Origin: Mycolicibacterium litorale
GTDB taxonomy: Bacteria > Actinomycetota > Actinomycetes > Mycobacteriales > Mycobacteriaceae
NCBI RefSeq assembly: GCF_014218295.1
Contig: NZ_AP023287.1
Location: forward strand, 3,286,001 to 3,350,000
Direction of reading: 5' to 3'
Length of the DNA: 64,000 nucleotides
Part shown: positions 44,363 through 52,480 of the stretch, piece after piece
How the letters are laid out: the number at the start of each line of letters is the position of its first letter
Position numbering within the stretch: position 1 is the first letter of the stretch
Notes under the pieces: model-generated
Databases searched by the model: none
What the model saw: only the letters and a program-made list of their open reading frames with translations
What the model was told of the DNA's origin: nothing
Translations under genes and position numbers: made by a program

Positions 44363-45739
44363 GGGACTGTCTGAATAACGGTGGATCTGGTTCTGGTCTG
44401 ACACGCCGGGCGTGAGCTTGGCGGGAAGGACTGATGATGTCCGAAACACTGGAATCCGTGGCGATCGACGTTGATCACAAGCAGCTCGCCGAGCAACTGC
44501 TCGCGCAAGCCAAGGAACACGGCGTGGAACTGGTAGGCCCAAACGGCCTGCTCAATCAGCTCACCAAGAATGTCCTCGAAACCGCCCTAGATGCCGAAAT
44601 GACCGAGCACCTGGGCTACGACAAGCACGACCCGTCCGGGCGCGGCAGTGGCAACTCCCGCAACGGCACCCGATCCAAGACGGTGTTCACCGAGATCGGC
44701 CAGGTGGAGCTCGACGTACCGCGCGACACCAACAGCACCTTCGACCCGGTGATCGTGAAGAAGCGGCAACGTCGGCTGACCGGCATCGATGAGATCGTGT
44801 TGTCGCTGACCGCCAAAGGCCTCACCACCGGGGAGATCGCCGCCCACTTCGCCGATGTCTACGGCGCCACGGTCTCCAAGGACACCATCTCCCGAATCAC
44901 CGACAAGGTCATTGAGGAAATGACTGAATGGTGTAACCGGCCGTTGGAGTCGGTGTATCCGGTGGTGTTCATCGATGCGATCTACGTCAAAGTCCGCGAC
45001 GGTCAGGTCGCCAACCGGCCCATCTACGTCGCGATCGGCGTGACCTGCGCCGGCGAGCGTGACATCCTCGGACTGTGGGCCGGCGACGGCGGCGAGGGCG
45101 CGAAGTTCTGGCTGTCGGTGCTCACTGAGATCAAGAATCGCGGCAGCGCCGATGTGTGCATCGTGGTCTGCGACGGTCTCAAGGGACTGCCCGATGCGAT
45201 CAACACCGTATGGTCCCGCGCGGTCGTCCAGACGTGTGTGATCCATCTGTTGCGCAACACCTTTCGATACGCGTCTCGGAAGTATTGGGATCAGATCGCC
45301 AAGGACATCCGCCCGGTCTACACCGCAGCTACCGAGGCCGCGGCCAAGGAACGCTTCGCCGAGTTCACCGCCAAATGGGGAGCTGCGTATCCGGCGATTA
45401 CCCAGTTGTGGGAGAACGCCTGGAGTGAGTTCGTGCCGTTCTTGGATTACGACGTCGAGATCCGCCGCGTCATCTGTTCGACGAACGCGGTGGAATCCTT
45501 GAATGCCCGCTACCGGCGGGCGATTCGGGCCCGTGGGCACTTCCCGACCGAGCAGGCCGCGATGAAGTGCCTCTACTTGGTGACCCGATCCCTGGACCCC
45601 ACCGGCCGCGGTAAGGCACGATGGGCAATGAGGTGGAAGCCCGCGCTGAATGCGTTCGCAATCACCTTCAACGGCCGGATCACTCCGACTGGCACCTAAC
45701 CAATGCCAGGATCAGATCCACCGTTTACCTGACAGCCCC
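44363..45739 (+). mobile_element. IS256-family insertion sequence, 1377 bp
   Basis: Bounded by imperfect terminal inverted repeats: GGGACTGTCTGAATAACGG at the left and, read inward from the right, GGGGCTGTCAGGTAAACGG, both continuing into GGTGGATCTG (27 of 34 positions match). It is flanked by an exact 8-bp duplication. One transposase gene fills it. Insertion splits a receiver-domain gene. The intact duplication and open transposase indicate a recent, probably active element. Confidence 0.93.
44434..45699 (+). CDS. IS256-family transposase
   Basis: 421 residues, a DDE transposase of the mutator/IS256 type. Family features: LGYDKHDPSGRGSGNSRNG near the N-terminus, the first catalytic Asp in VVFIDAIYVKVRDG, the second in VVCDGLKGLPDAI, and the terminal Glu in STNAVESLNARYRRAIR. 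The frame is intact and of full length. It starts with ATG 44434 (or 44437), close after GGAAGGA. It reads opposite to the gene it interrupts. Confidence 0.95.
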   Translation: MMSETLESVAIDVDHKQLAEQLLAQAKEHGVELVGPNGLLNQLTKNVLETALDAEMTEHLGYDKHDPSGRGSGNSRNGTRSKTVFTEIGQVELDVPRDTNSTFDPVIVKKRQRRLTGIDEIVLSLTAKGLTTGEIAAHFADVYGATVSKDTISRITDKVIEEMTEWCNRPLESVYPVVFIDAIYVKVRDGQVANRPIYVAIGVTCAGERDILGLWAGDGGEGAKFWLSVLTEIKNRGSADVCIVVCDGLKGLPDAINTVWSRAVVQTCVIHLLRNTFRYASRKYWDQIAKDIRPVYTAATEAAAKERFAEFTAKWGAAYPAITQLWENAWSEFVPFLDYDVEIRRVICSTNAVESLNARYRRAIRARGHFPTEQAAMKCLYLVTRSLDPTGRGKARWAMRWKPALNAFAITFNGRITPTGT

Positions 45740-45747
45740 TGCCTGTG
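45740..45747. repeat. Right target-site duplication of the IS256-family element
   Basis: TGCCTGTG, the partner of 44355-44362. Confidence 0.9.
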
Positions 45748-46389
45748 CAGCAGCTCGAGCGCTTCCTGCGTATTGGTAACCCTGGAGAAACGAATGCCCA
45801 TGGCTTCGAATGCTCGTCGCTCGTGAGCGTTGGCCTGCGGACGGTCGTCAACCCAGAGGATGTGGTCATGCCAATCTGTGTCCTCCTTCATTACCGAAGG
45901 AAGCGCCGCTTGTACCGCCACGTCAACGATCTGATCGATGTCACTGCCTTGGAGTTCCTGCCCACCCGCCGAGGACTTCAATGTGGCAATCGACAAAGAA
46001 GCTGCGGTTTTCGCCGCTTTTTCCGCGTCCAACTTACTGCGTGCCTCTAGGAATTTCAGATAGTCCTCCAGAGTGAGGAACTCGGTTGGAGCGTAGACCT
46101 TGTCGTTGTGGGCAGTGACCAGCCAGGCAAATACACCCAAGATGATCACGGGAAAGGCCACGATGAAGATCACCAGCAGCAATTTCTCGGCGTCGCCCAA
46201 CGAAGAGGCGTAAAGAGCTGGTGCGAGCGCTGCTATGCCGTACACCAAGACTACGAACAGAGCGATGATCCCAAGCGGGCTACGTGACAGTTTCGTTGCC
46301 GTGTCGGTGAACGACTTGATGTCGCCTTCCATGTAACCCCCGTCCAGCGCAGCCGGTTTGGTCAGCATTGGGACGTCAGTATCACCCAT
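45740..46389 (-). pseudogene. 5' fragment of an interrupted membrane-anchored receiver-domain gene
   Basis: Starts ATG 46389 (MGDTDVPMLTK). A short cytoplasmic lead is followed by two transmembrane helices (about 38-60 and 69-91; LGIIALFVVLVYGIAALAP and LLLVIFIVAFPVIILGVFAW), a helical linker with Ala/Glu/Lys (about 105-165), and the start of a receiver-like fold, HDHILWVDDRPQANAHERRA, whose two Asp form the acidic pocket. Translation runs into the IS and stops at 45712. Joining 46389-45740 to 44354-44096 gives 909 nt, 303 codons, with no break in frame. No histidine kinase is near. Confidence 0.85.
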
Positions 46390-46405
46390 GGCGAGTCCCC
46401 GATAC

Positions 46406-46428
46406 TGAGTCCACCCGGTTCTAGAGTC
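46406..46428. repeat. Left terminal inverted repeat of the IS3-family element
   Basis: TGAGTCCACCCGGTTCTAGA followed by GTC. Pairs with 51028-51050. Confidence 0.8.
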
Positions 46429-46447
46429 GGGTTGGTTTGATCCGTTC

Positions 46448-46672
46448 TCAGTTGATGCTGCAGGCCACCGGGGTGTGGGTGCACCTGCAGGCGGCAGCGT
46501 ACTCGACCGGGGTGCGGTAGCCCAGGGCTGAGTGGCGGTGTCGGTGATTGTGTTCGTGCTTGAAGTCGCCGATGACCACGCGGGCCTCGAAGAGGGTGTT
46601 CCAGTAGTTGCGGTTGAGGCACTCCTTGCGCAGGCGGTTGTTGAACGATTCGATGTAGCCGTTGTCCCATGG
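46448..46672 (-). pseudogene. IS3 orfB, 3' fragment
   Basis: Reads (W)DNGYIESFNNRLRKECLNR and then HNHRHRHSALGYRTPVEYAA to a TGA at 46450-46448. This holds the last catalytic Glu (YIESF) and C-terminus of an IS3-family DDE transposase. It is the continuation of the orfB fragment at 50067-50715; the join GCP-WDNG is restored if the intervening 3397 bp are removed, with 3 bases (TGG) shared by the two junctions. Confidence 0.9.
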
Positions 46673-46685
46673 TTATCCGGCTAAT
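46673..46685. repeat. Left end repeat of the Tn554-like element
   Basis: TTATCCGGCTAAT; 12 of 13 bases match the inverted copy at 50051-50063. Confidence 0.8.
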
Positions 46686-46718
46686 CTGGGCCGAGTCGGC
46701 GGCGGGTCCGGGGGTTGT

Positions 46719-47018
46719 CTAGCTTTTCTGTTGTCGTAGGCGGCGGATTTCTTCTTCGTGGCGCCGGACGGTGGTGGCGAGGGCATCCATCGCAATGCGC
46801 AGGTGGGCGATCTCGGTTGTGAGTCCGGTCAGGGTGTGTGCTTCCTTGCCGCGGGCTCGATGCTCTTCGATGATCTGTCGTAGGTCACCGTTGCGGTAGA
46901 GGGTGGCTCGACCAAGTCCGGTGCGGGCCGCAACGTCATCGAAGGTCACCTGTCTGCCGGCGAGAATAATTACTGCGCAGGCATCTTCGACTTGCTGACG
47001 CCGTTGTTGGGGTGTCAT
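46719..47018 (-). CDS. TnpC-like accessory protein of the Tn554-like element
   Basis: 99 residues. An N-terminal helix-turn-helix like those of TetR proteins (ILAGRQVTFDDVAARTGLGR then ATLYRN) is followed by a coiled coil ending EEEIRRLRQQK. Tn554 TnpC proteins have a similar small size and influence orientation and frequency of transposition. ATG 47018 overlaps the tnpB-like stop by 4 bp. Assignment rests on position, size and the coiled coil. Confidence 0.75.
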   Translation of the reverse strand: MTPQQRRQQVEDACAVIILAGRQVTFDDVAARTGLGRATLYRNGDLRQIIEEHRARGKEAHTLTGLTTEIAHLRIAMDALATTVRRHEEEIRRLRQQKS

Positions 47019-48928
47019 CCGGTCTGTGTCTGACTGATGTGGGCGTCCAGGCGTGCGATGAGTCGACGGTGGCGTTCGGCTTCCTCGGTCCAGCCACGGG
47101 CTTCGGCGTCGCGAGCCAGCGTTTCGGTGTCAGCGCGCTGAGCGGCCAGGACGGGCAGATAGCCGGTGTCGGTGCGGAAGTTGGGACAGTGCTCGCAGAT
47201 GTTGGCGTAGGCGCACGGGCCTTGGACTTGGGCACGGATGCAGAAACCCCCGGCCAGGCGGGCCTTAATGGCTGGTGCGTCTTTCCAGTCGCCGTCGACG
47301 ATCGGCAGCGAGGTCTGGCCTTGTGGCGGATCAGTGGGCAGGGTTCCCAGATGGGCCTTCGCCGCGGTCAGCGCACGTTCGTATTCGGTGCGCACGGTCG
47401 CGTCGAAGAGACGTCCGTAGCGCAGACTCATCTCAGCCGAGACGTGCCCGAGCAGAGCCATCAGACTCTGCAGCGAGACACCAGCGTTGACCAAGGCAGT
47501 GGCGTAGGTGTGGCGCAGTTGGTGCGGGGTGATGTGCGGCAGGTTGGCGTCGGTGGTCACGCGGCCCAGCACGTCGCGGATGTGATCGACGGTCAGGCGC
47601 CGACCGTGGTGGGTGAACAAATAGTCGGTAGGGCGTGCTGTGCGTGGGTGCGGTAGCGGCCGCCCAAGCGAGCGGTGGGCCACGATCCGATCGATGAGGG
47701 CAACGGTGTCGTCGTCAAGGGGCACCATCCGTTCGGTATTGAGCTTTCCCAGTGGGATTTTCAGCCATGCGCCTTGGCCGGGGATTTCGTGGACGCTGTC
47801 GAGTTCGAGGTCGACGAGCTCACCGATACGCAATCCGGTTGCCCGTTGCAACAGCAGTGCGTCAGCCGGCAGCCGGTCTGGCCAGGCCTGCAGTGCCTGA
47901 GTCAGCCGCCGGTCCAGGTCCGGGGTGAGGTAGCGCGGTAGGGCTCGGGGAAGCTTGGGGATGTCGGAGCGGAATACCAGCCGCCGTGGTGGTGCCTCCG
48001 GCCAACCCCACTCAGCGATGTCGTTGAGAAGGCAGTGCACTGCCAAGACCCGACCGCGACGCTCTGAGGCTTGAATCGGTGCGCCCGTACGCGAATTGGT
48101 TGCCTCGGCGGTAGCGGTCAGGTAGGTCTCGATGTGGCGGCGTCGGTCCAAATTGGCCAGACTTGCCAATGTCGGATCAACCGCATACAGGTGGGCGGCG
48201 AAGTGGTTGAGCCGGGTTGCGGTGCCAGCGACCGTGCCGCGGCTATGGGTGGCGGTCAACCGATCGAGGTAGGCCACAAACGAGCCGCGCAGTGACGGAC
48301 TCGCATCCCGCATCCGCTGGGCAAAGCTTTGCCGCAGCAGGCTGGTCGCGTTGACCGGCTGGTCGGTGAACACACCGAGGTGAAACATCACCTGCCGGGC
48401 GGTGTGGGCACCGCTGCTGTAGTGGCGGCTGGGTTTATCAGCGCCGCGGCGAGCCGCACTTGCAGCTAGTAGATCATCAAAGTCGTTGTTGGTCAGGGCA
48501 TCCAGTCGTCTTCCTGTCTGAATGAGGAGCCTGCCGATGACCTGCGACGCGGATGCGCTGCGGGTGCGTTCGGTGAAGCCGAGTTCTTCGGCGGCGCCCA
48601 GGAACCGGGCAAGGTCCTGGGCAAGCAGCCCGGGCGGCAGGTGGCGCCAAAAGACGGACAGTTTGCGGCAGATCAGGTAGTCGTATCCGGGCCGCAGGTG
48701 CCCGGCCAGCATCAGGAACGTCACAAAGCAGCGGGTGGTATGCGACGCCGACAACTGTGTCTGTAGTGGTTCCCCGGCCCATTGTTGTGGATCGGGCCAG
48801 CATCGCAGGAACGTTCGTGCTGCCGACCGGAGGTTCCTACTGGTCAATCCCAGCCGGGTGCAATGCGCGTCGTAATCGGTGAGCAGGTCAGCATCAGGAG
48901 CGGGAACGTAAGCGAGCACGGGCGGCAT
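47015..48928 (-). CDS. Tyrosine recombinase, TnpB-like
   Basis: 637 residues from ATG 48928 (MPPVLAYVPAPDADLLT); the frame opens 20 codons earlier, deeper in tnpA. A large N-terminal region is followed by the phage-integrase catalytic domain: Arg in QRATGLRIGELVDLEL, HQLRHTYATALVNAG, LLGHVSAEM and Tyr in SLRYGRL. After it comes a Cys-rich tail, CIRAQVQGPCAYANICEHC, a likely zinc ribbon. It overlaps tnpA by 35 bp and tnpC by 4 bp. Confidence 0.88.
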   Translation of the reverse strand: MPPVLAYVPAPDADLLTDYDAHCTRLGLTSRNLRSAARTFLRCWPDPQQWAGEPLQTQLSASHTTRCFVTFLMLAGHLRPGYDYLICRKLSVFWRHLPPGLLAQDLARFLGAAEELGFTERTRSASASQVIGRLLIQTGRRLDALTNNDFDDLLAASAARRGADKPSRHYSSGAHTARQVMFHLGVFTDQPVNATSLLRQSFAQRMRDASPSLRGSFVAYLDRLTATHSRGTVAGTATRLNHFAAHLYAVDPTLASLANLDRRRHIETYLTATAEATNSRTGAPIQASERRGRVLAVHCLLNDIAEWGWPEAPPRRLVFRSDIPKLPRALPRYLTPDLDRRLTQALQAWPDRLPADALLLQRATGLRIGELVDLELDSVHEIPGQGAWLKIPLGKLNTERMVPLDDDTVALIDRIVAHRSLGRPLPHPRTARPTDYLFTHHGRRLTVDHIRDVLGRVTTDANLPHITPHQLRHTYATALVNAGVSLQSLMALLGHVSAEMSLRYGRLFDATVRTEYERALTAAKAHLGTLPTDPPQGQTSLPIVDGDWKDAPAIKARLAGGFCIRAQVQGPCAYANICEHCPNFRTDTGYLPVLAAQRADTETLARDAEARGWTEEAERHRRLIARLDAHISQTQTG

Positions 48929-49988
48929 CGAACTCCTCACGCAGAAACGTTGGGGCCAAATGGATGTAGGCGGCGGCGGAATCAGCATGGTCGTGGCCCA
49001 TCAGTGCTTGGATCACCGACAGATCGACCCCGGCTTCAGCCAGCGCGGTGCCGAACGAATGCCGTAACGCATGTGGATGCCCGGCGCTGACGCCGGAGCG
49101 TTCACGGTGATAGCGAAATACCGTGCGCAGTCCCGCCGCGGTCAGCGGCTGTCCGCGATGAACGCCCTTGGCGACGACGAACAACGCCTCGGCATCTGTC
49201 TCGGGTCGCTCGACCAGTAGATAAGTTTGGATCGCGCCGGCAACGTCGGTGTCGATCGGTACGGACCGTTCCTTGCTTCCCTTGCCGAGCACCCGAACCC
49301 AGCGTCGGGCGATATCCACATCGGCAACGCGCACTGATAGGACTTCAGTTGACCGCAACCCCGACATCAGCATCAAGCCCCCGATGGACCGATCGCGCCA
49401 GCTCCGGAAGCTGCCTAGCAGCGCCGCAGACTCCTGTCGGGTCAACCCGCGCGGCAGCCGCCGCTGCTCACGGACCCTCAGCTGGGAACGTGACTTCGGC
49501 TTGGCGATATGGGCCAACAGGCCGGAACGTTCTCCACGCGAACGCAATCGGGCCGAACGACCCCCACTGACCGGGTTTCGCGCGTCGGGGTCGCGCATCT
49601 CCTGGAATGCGAACAAACTGGAGATCGCCGCCAGTCTCCGATTAATCGTTGCAGGTGCATAACCTTGATTGCGGCCATCGCGGATCGAATACACGTTGCC
49701 ACCCGGTCGGCCCGGCAGCGTCGCCTCCCGACACGCAGTCAGGAACCGAAGCAGCACATCAACATTGACCTCTGCCAGGTCCACCTGCTCGTCAATCAGC
49801 CACCGCGTGAACGCCAGCAGGTCGTACGCGTAGGCCCGGCAGGTATGGACCGAGAAGTTGCGGTCAGCCAGATGTGCCAGAAAGTCGTTGACCAATCCGA
49901 ACCGCTCGGCGGCCGGCCCACGCAACTGCCACACACCGCCATCGACGGCTGCAGACAGCTCTTTCGTCATGAGATGTGCATATCGCAT
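48894..49988 (-). CDS. Tyrosine recombinase, TnpA-like
   Basis: 364 residues. N-terminal SAM-like core-binding domain (FLAHLADRNFSVHTCRAYAY) and catalytic domain with Arg in LMSGLRSTEVLSVRVADVD, HALRHSFGTALAEAG, LMGHDHADS and the nucleophilic Tyr in AAAYIHLAP. All catalytic residues are intact. The ATG at 49988 follows GGGAG; a second ATG six codons later is possible. An inverted repeat GAGATG-N9-CATCTC covers the start region and could be a binding site for the element's own proteins. Confidence 0.9.
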   Translation of the reverse strand: MRYAHLMTKELSAAVDGGVWQLRGPAAERFGLVNDFLAHLADRNFSVHTCRAYAYDLLAFTRWLIDEQVDLAEVNVDVLLRFLTACREATLPGRPGGNVYSIRDGRNQGYAPATINRRLAAISSLFAFQEMRDPDARNPVSGGRSARLRSRGERSGLLAHIAKPKSRSQLRVREQRRLPRGLTRQESAALLGSFRSWRDRSIGGLMLMSGLRSTEVLSVRVADVDIARRWVRVLGKGSKERSVPIDTDVAGAIQTYLLVERPETDAEALFVVAKGVHRGQPLTAAGLRTVFRYHRERSGVSAGHPHALRHSFGTALAEAGVDLSVIQALMGHDHADSAAAYIHLAPTFLREEFDAARARLRSRS

Positions 49989-50050
49989 CTCACTCCCGCT
50001 CGGGGCATAACCGCAGGAAAAGGGCCATTCCAGCCGTCGGACTCAGCAGC

Positions 50051-50063
50051 ATTAGCCGGTTAA
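50051..50063. repeat. Right end repeat of the Tn554-like element
   Basis: ATTAGCCGGTTAA, the inverted partner of 46673-46685. Three further bases separate it from the IS3 sequence. Confidence 0.8.
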
Positions 50064-50066
50064 GTG

Positions 50067-50715
50067 TGGGCAGCCCGGCGGGATGTAGACCATTCCGGTC
50101 TTGTTCTCGCAGAACCGTTGCAGCGCTCGGGAAACCATTTCCGGACCGTTGTCGAGGCGTAGTACTTTCGGCGGGCCGCTGGCCGCGGCGAACACCTTGG
50201 TCAGTTCCTCGACCAGATGCTCGCCGGTGATGGAACGCTCCACCAGGTTCAGCAGGGACTCGCGGGTGTGTTCGTCGATCATCGAGGCGATCTTGATGGC
50301 CTTGCCATCGATGGTGGAGTCGAACTGGAAGTCGATTGCCCACACCACCTTCGGCGCATCGGCGATGACCGGCGGCACCGAGGAAACACCGGCCCGCTTC
50401 CGAGCCGAGACGACCTTGACCTGCAGGCCCTCTTCGCGCCACAGTCGGTGGATCTTCTTCTTGTTGACCTCACGGCGCTCGTCGTAACGCAGCGCCGCCC
50501 AGGCGCGCCGGAACCCATGGCAGGGGTGTTTGGTGGCGTAGGCGCGAAGCCAGGCCCTCATTTCGTCGTCCGGATCGGTCGGGGTCTGTGACAGTGGCAG
50601 GCGGCGGTAGGTGGAGCGGGCCAGCCCAACGGCTCTGCACGCTAACCGTTCCGACATACTCAGTGTCTCCTTGAGCATGTCGACGGCGCGGCGCTTGGCA
50701 GCTGGGCTCAGAATT
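50067..50715 (-). pseudogene. IS3 orfB, 5' fragment
   Basis: IS3-family transposase with the HTH_21 segment (GFRRAWAALRYDERREVNKK) and the first two catalytic Asp in VVWAIDFQFDSTIDGKAIK and VLRLDNGPEMVS. It is cut after YIPPGCP by the Tn554-like unit; reading into the unit adds only HLTG before a stop. With the fragment at 46448-46672 the complete orfB has about 278 codons from MLKETL. Expression would depend on a -1 frameshift from orfA. Confidence 0.9.
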
Positions 50716-50989
50716 TTCCCTTGGCGACCTCCCGCAGGGCGTCTTTCTCCAGCTCGGCGTCGGCCAGCAGCCGTTTGAGGCGGGCGTTCTGCTCACGCAG
50801 CTCCTTGAGTTCCTTGGCCGCGTCGGTGTCCATGCCGCCGTAGGTACGGCGCCAGTTGTATAGCGTCGCCGGCGAGACCTGCAGCTCGGCAGCGATCTGT
50901 TCGCCGGTCTTGCCCTCGGCGGCCAGTTCATCCGCCCGGCGCAGCTTGCGCACGATGTCCTCCGCGGAATTCCGCTTCCGACCAGCCAT
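50708..50989 (-). CDS. IS3 orfA
   Basis: 93 residues from ATG 50989 (MAGRKRNSAEDIVRKL). Helix-turn-helix (TGEQIAAELQVSPATLYNWR) followed by a leucine-zipper-like coiled coil (ELREQNARLKRLLADAELEK). Near its end is the slippery sequence G-GGA-AAA (50720-50714) just before TGA, the standard IS3 signal for making the OrfAB fusion by -1 frameshifting. Confidence 0.92.
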   Translation of the reverse strand: MAGRKRNSAEDIVRKLRRADELAAEGKTGEQIAAELQVSPATLYNWRRTYGGMDTDAAKELKELREQNARLKRLLADAELEKDALREVAKGKF

Positions 50990-51027
50990 GTGTTCATCGT
51001 CCCTTCTGACCCGACATCGGGCCACAG

Positions 51028-51050
51028 GACTCTAAAACTCGTTGGACTCA
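51028..51050. repeat. Right terminal inverted repeat of the IS3-family element
   Basis: Inverted copy of the left end; read inward it begins TGAGTCCAACGAGTTTTAGA. Confidence 0.8.
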
Positions 51051-51311
51051 TTCACCGGGAACACGCCACCCAAGCAGACGGGAAATGCGCGCGATAGCGG
51101 CATCACGTGCTTTGGGGCCGAACCCTCAAGAACTCCTTCATGTGCCGAAGCCACTACCCAGCCCCGCTGCTCCACGGTCAGGAGTTCTTACAGAGAAGCG
51201 AGCATACGAGGGATGCGAAACAACGCCGCCCGCGAAGCCGAGCACGCTACGTCGTCCACCGGCGTCAACAGCTGAACGCCGAATTGAGGACGGACAGGCC
51301 TGAGTGGGAAA
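51051..51311. other. Gene-free stretch between the IS3 end and ilvE
   Basis: About 260 bp. Short open frames exist on both strands, but none has a ribosome site, a family resemblance or the codon bias of the neighbours. I see no repeat, tRNA or known regulatory motif. Confidence 0.5.
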
Positions 51312-51346
51312 GCGAGTCACACTCGGCGCCGGGAGTTCACACTCGC
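51312..51346 (-). terminator. Hairpin downstream of ilvE
   Basis: On the minus strand, four bases after the ilvE stop: GCGAGT ... ACTCGC enclosing ACTC/GAGT, then TTTCCC. The word CGAGTGTGA occurs twice inside. A likely terminator of ilvE. Confidence 0.6.
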
Positions 51347-51350
51347 GACG

Positions 51351-52457
51351 CTAGTTGAGCTTGGCCATCCAGCCGTGGGTGTCGGCGAACGTCCCGCGCT
51401 GGATGCCGGTGAGCGTGTCGCGCAGCGCCATCGTGACCTCACCGGGTTCGCCGTCGGCGATGGTGAACTCACCCTCGGTGTGCTTGACGTGGCTGACCGG
51501 CGTGATGACCGCGGCGGTGCCGCACGCGAACACCTCGCTGATCTCGCCCGCGGCGGCCTTCTTCTGCCACTCGTCGACGTCGATCTTGCGCTCTTCGACC
51601 GCGAAGCCGGCGTCGGTCGCCAACTGCAGCAACGAGTCTCGCGTGATGCCGGGCAGCAACGACCCGCTCAGCTCGGGCGTGACCAACCGGGCCGAACCGC
51701 CGCTGCCGAACACGAAGAAGAGATTCATTCCGCCCATCTCCTCGACGTAGCGGCGTTCGATCGCGTCGAGCCACACCACCTGGTCGCAGCCGTTCTCCGC
51801 GGCCTGCGCCTGCGCGAGCAGCGACGCCGCGTAGTTCCCGCCGAACTTCGCCGCACCGGTGCCGCCCGGGCTGGCCCGCACGTACTCGTGGGACAGCCAC
51901 ACGCTGACCGGTTTGATGCCGCGCGGGAAGTACGCCCCGGCGGGCGAGCCGATCAGCAGGTAGCGGTACTCGTTGGCCGGGCGGACGCCGAGGCCGGGCT
52001 CGGTCGCGATGACGAACGGCCGCAGGTACAGCGACTCCTCGCCGCCGGCCGGGGGCACCCACTGTTCGTCGACGGCGATGAGCTGGCGCAGCGATTCGAG
52101 GAACACCTCGTCGGGCAGTTCCGGGATGGCCAGCCGCCGGGCCGAAGCGCGCAGGCGCGCCGCGTTGGACTCCGGACGAAACGACACCACCGAACCGTCG
52201 GCCCACCGGTACGCCTTGAGCCCTTCGAAGATCTCCTGCGCGTAGTGCAGCACGACCGCCGACGGGTCGAGTTCGATCGGGCCGTAGGGCAGCACCTGCG
52301 CGTTGTGCCAGCCGGCGTCGACGGTGTAGTCGACCGACACCATGTGGTCGGTGTGGAAACGGCCGAAACCCGGGTTGGCCAGGATGCCGGCCCGTACCTC
52401 GTCGGTCGCCGGTTCCCCGTTGCGGTGAACGGTGAACGAAAGGGGGCCGTCAGTCAT
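51351..52457 (-). CDS. ilvE: Branched-chain amino acid aminotransferase IlvE
   Basis: 368 residues, fold type IV PLP enzyme that interconverts branched-chain amino acids and their 2-oxo acids. The PLP lysine is in [27 protein letters not shown] and [12 protein letters not shown] are family motifs. ATG 52457 is leaderless: TACAAT lies 7 bases before it. An open frame 23 codons longer has no support. This is the first conserved gene after the accessory island. Confidence 0.95.
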   Translation of the reverse strand: MTDGPLSFTVHRNGEPATDEVRAGILANPGFGRFHTDHMVSVDYTVDAGWHNAQVLPYGPIELDPSAVVLHYAQEIFEGLKAYRWADGSVVSFRPESNAARLRASARRLAIPELPDEVFLESLRQLIAVDEQWVPPAGGEESLYLRPFVIATEPGLGVRPANEYRYLLIGSPAGAYFPRGIKPVSVWLSHEYVRASPGGTGAAKFGGNYAASLLAQAQAAENGCDQVVWLDAIERRYVEEMGGMNLFFVFGSGGSARLVTPELSGSLLPGITRDSLLQLATDAGFAVEERKIDVDEWQKKAAAGEISEVFACGTAAVITPVSHVKHTEGEFTIADGEPGEVTMALRDTLTGIQRGTFADTHGWMAKLN

Positions 52458-52464
52458 GGAAGGA

Positions 52465-52470
52465 ATTGTA
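52465..52470 (-). promoter_or_regulatory. ilvE -10 element, leaderless
   Basis: TACAAT on the minus strand, 7 bases before ATG 52457. Confidence 0.65.
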
Positions 52471-52480
52471 TCTCCGGTGG

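Larger units (their letters stand above)
46673..50069 (-). mobile_element. Tn554-like element: tyrosine recombinase pair plus TnpC-like protein
   Basis: About 3.4 kb with three genes in the order tnpA-tnpB-tnpC on the minus strand and no cargo. Inverted repeats TTATCCGGCTAAT (46673-46685) and, from the other end, TTAACCGGCTAAT (50063-50051) lie at or within three bases of the junctions. TGG is shared at both junctions, and there is no longer target duplication, as expected for tyrosine recombinases. The target is the conserved WDNG codon region of an IS3 orfB. Confidence 0.85.
46406..51050 (-). mobile_element. IS3-family element split by a Tn554-like insertion
   Basis: Terminal inverted repeats begin TGAGTCCA at both ends (46406-46428 and 51028-51050; 19 of 23 positions match). 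Between them lie orfA and orfB of an IS3 element, net length about 1.25 kb once the inserted unit (46673-50069) is removed. No 3-4 bp target duplication is visible: flanks are ATAC at the left and TTCA at the right. The left end is 17 bp from the start codon of the receiver-domain gene, so the element may have replaced its promoter. Confidence 0.85.

Noticed and set aside
51051..51311. Short frames between the IS3 end and ilvE on both strands
   Set aside because: No start signals, and codon use unlike the neighbours; probably non-coding.
43940..51350. tRNA-based attachment site for the tyrosine recombinases
   Set aside because: No tRNA gene or long direct repeat flanks the island. The recombinase unit inserted inside an IS, not in a tRNA.
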